6,177 bases of DNA from Gammaproteobacteria bacterium (GTDB taxonomy: Bacteria; Pseudomonadota; Gammaproteobacteria; Steroidobacterales; Steroidobacteraceae): the NCBI GenBank assembly GCA_005877705.1, contig VBNY01000013.1, forward strand, positions 1 to 6,177, given 5' to 3'. The notes beneath the pieces were generated by a model that made no database searches, was not told where the DNA came from, and saw only the letters and a list, made by a program, of their open reading frames with translations. Position numbers and translations under genes: made by a program. Positions 5,530 to 6,177 of the stretch are shown one piece after another. Position 1 is the stretch's first letter. The number at the start of each line of letters is the position of its first letter.

Positions 5530-6177
5530 TCAATTTAATGACTTGGGCTGGGCAACCCGGGCGACGTCGTCCCGAAGGTAGACCGGAAGGGCCGCCTCAG
5601 GGCCCGCCAGCCGACCCTTTGCCACCTCCGGGGCGGCCAGCAGGGCAATTTCCAGGGCGCGGGGCAGCAACGGCTCGTAGACCCCCGCCGATCCGCCGGA
5701 AACGATGGACCGCAGCTCGGGGTGCGCCATAAACCCGCGGCCTACTGCATAGATAGAGCTCTCGCTGCTCAGACCGCTGGACCAGCCCGAGGGCAATACG
5801 ACGCTCGCCGGCTTCCCGACTCGCTCCTCGCCGACGGCGCTCGCCAGCCCGTCCAAGCCGCGCTCGTAACACGCCCAGTACACCTCGCCCATTCGCGCGT
5901 CGTTGCACACCAGCACACGGCTCATAGTCGAGCTCAGCTCGAGCGCCCGCTGCGCAACTGCTTGCAAATCGGAGACCGGGACCACTCCGAGGCCGGCACC
6001 GAAGGCGAGACCCTGCGTGACGCTGGCCGCCAATCGCACCCCCGTGAAAGAGCCGGGACCGCGGCCGAAGGCGATCGCATCGAGGCCGGCGAGCTTCACG
6101 CCAGCCTCGGCGAGCACTGCATCGATCATGAGCAGGATGCGCTCCGCGTGACCCCGCTCGAGCTCGATTTCCTGCGC
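5530..6177 (-). CDS. tsaB: tRNA t6A biosynthesis protein TsaB (N-terminus beyond the window)
   Basis: TsaB (YeaZ) is the scaffold partner of TsaD; with TsaC and TsaE they make N6-threonylcarbamoyladenosine at position 37 of ANN-decoding tRNAs in the cytoplasm. The reading frame stays open from the TGA at 5530-5532 to the window edge, giving 215 visible residues. The first 16 before the internal Met at 6127-6129 read AQEIELERGHAERILL, continuing into MIDAVLAEAG; this matches the usual TsaB RGHSERLL-x-MIDEVLAEAG region, so that Met is not the start. Downstream is the family signature GRGPGSFTGVR. About 20 N-terminal residues, containing the ASKHA strand motif, lie outside. The end DVARVAQPKSLN is a normal TsaB C-terminus, so the gene appears intact apart from the edge. 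It is 74 nt upstream of phoB in the same direction; the relation is probably only positional. Confidence 0.94.
   Translation of the reverse strand, partial: AQEIELERGHAERILLMIDAVLAEAGVKLAGLDAIAFGRGPGSFTGVRLAASVTQGLAFGAGLGVVPVSDLQAVAQRALELSSTMSRVLVCNDARMGEVYWACYERGLDGLASAVGEERVGKPASVVLPSGWSSGLSSESSIYAVGRGFMAHPELRSIVSGGSAGVYEPLLPRALEIALLAAPEVAKGRLAGPEAALPVYLRDDVARVAQPKSLN

Noticed and set aside
5530..6129. Taking the Met at 6127-6129 as the tsaB start
   Set aside because: The frame continues to the right edge with residues matching the conserved RGHSERLL region of TsaB, so the true start is outside the window.
1..6177. Mobile element, CRISPR, toxin-antitoxin or defence system
   Set aside because: No direct-repeat arrays, transposase, integrase or small paired toxin genes were seen; all genes share strand and similar high-GC codon use.

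Overview
The window is ordinary-looking chromosome from a high-GC proteobacterium. A gammaproteobacterium is most likely, because PhoB, PhoR, DsbB and TsaB all look gammaproteobacterial; the order or genus cannot be fixed from the sequence alone. Coding density is high and all seven genes lie on the minus strand, so the transcriptional order runs from right to left: tsaB (cut by the right edge) - phoB - phoR - PlcP-like metallophosphoesterase - GT4 glycosyltransferase - phoU - dsbB. No RNA gene, insertion sequence, CRISPR array or foreign-looking segment was seen.

Region by region: 5530-6177 is the tRNA t6A gene tsaB, lacking its N-terminus. The gap 5456-5529 holds a good candidate PhoB-dependent promoter: an 18-bp Pho-box-like direct repeat, 10 nt, then TGTAAT. 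phoB and phoR follow (5455-3405) and encode the phosphate-starvation response regulator and its membrane kinase. The 127-nt gap 3278-3404 contains two Pho-box-like sites and no convincing terminator. Next come the phosphoesterase and glycosyltransferase, which overlap by 4 nt (GTGA), and phoU, which starts 3 nt after the glycosyltransferase stop. dsbB follows after 57 nt from a GTG start. The last 83 bases (1-83) hold two inverted repeats, which may end the transcript.

The main biological reading is as follows. The phosphoesterase has the character of PlcP, the phospholipase C that removes phosphate head groups from membrane phospholipids in phosphate-starved bacteria. The glycosyltransferase resembles Agt-type enzymes that add sugars to the diacylglycerol left behind. 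Sitting between phoBR and phoU, with a possible Pho box in front, the pair forms a plausible phosphate-controlled module that replaces phospholipids with glycolipids. PhoB/PhoR would switch it on, PhoU would damp the signalling, and the recovered phosphate would feed the cell. The PlcP-Agt pathway is known from other bacteria; its arrangement here as an insert between phoBR and phoU, and its control by the sites named, are inferences. tsaB and dsbB look like housekeeping neighbours.
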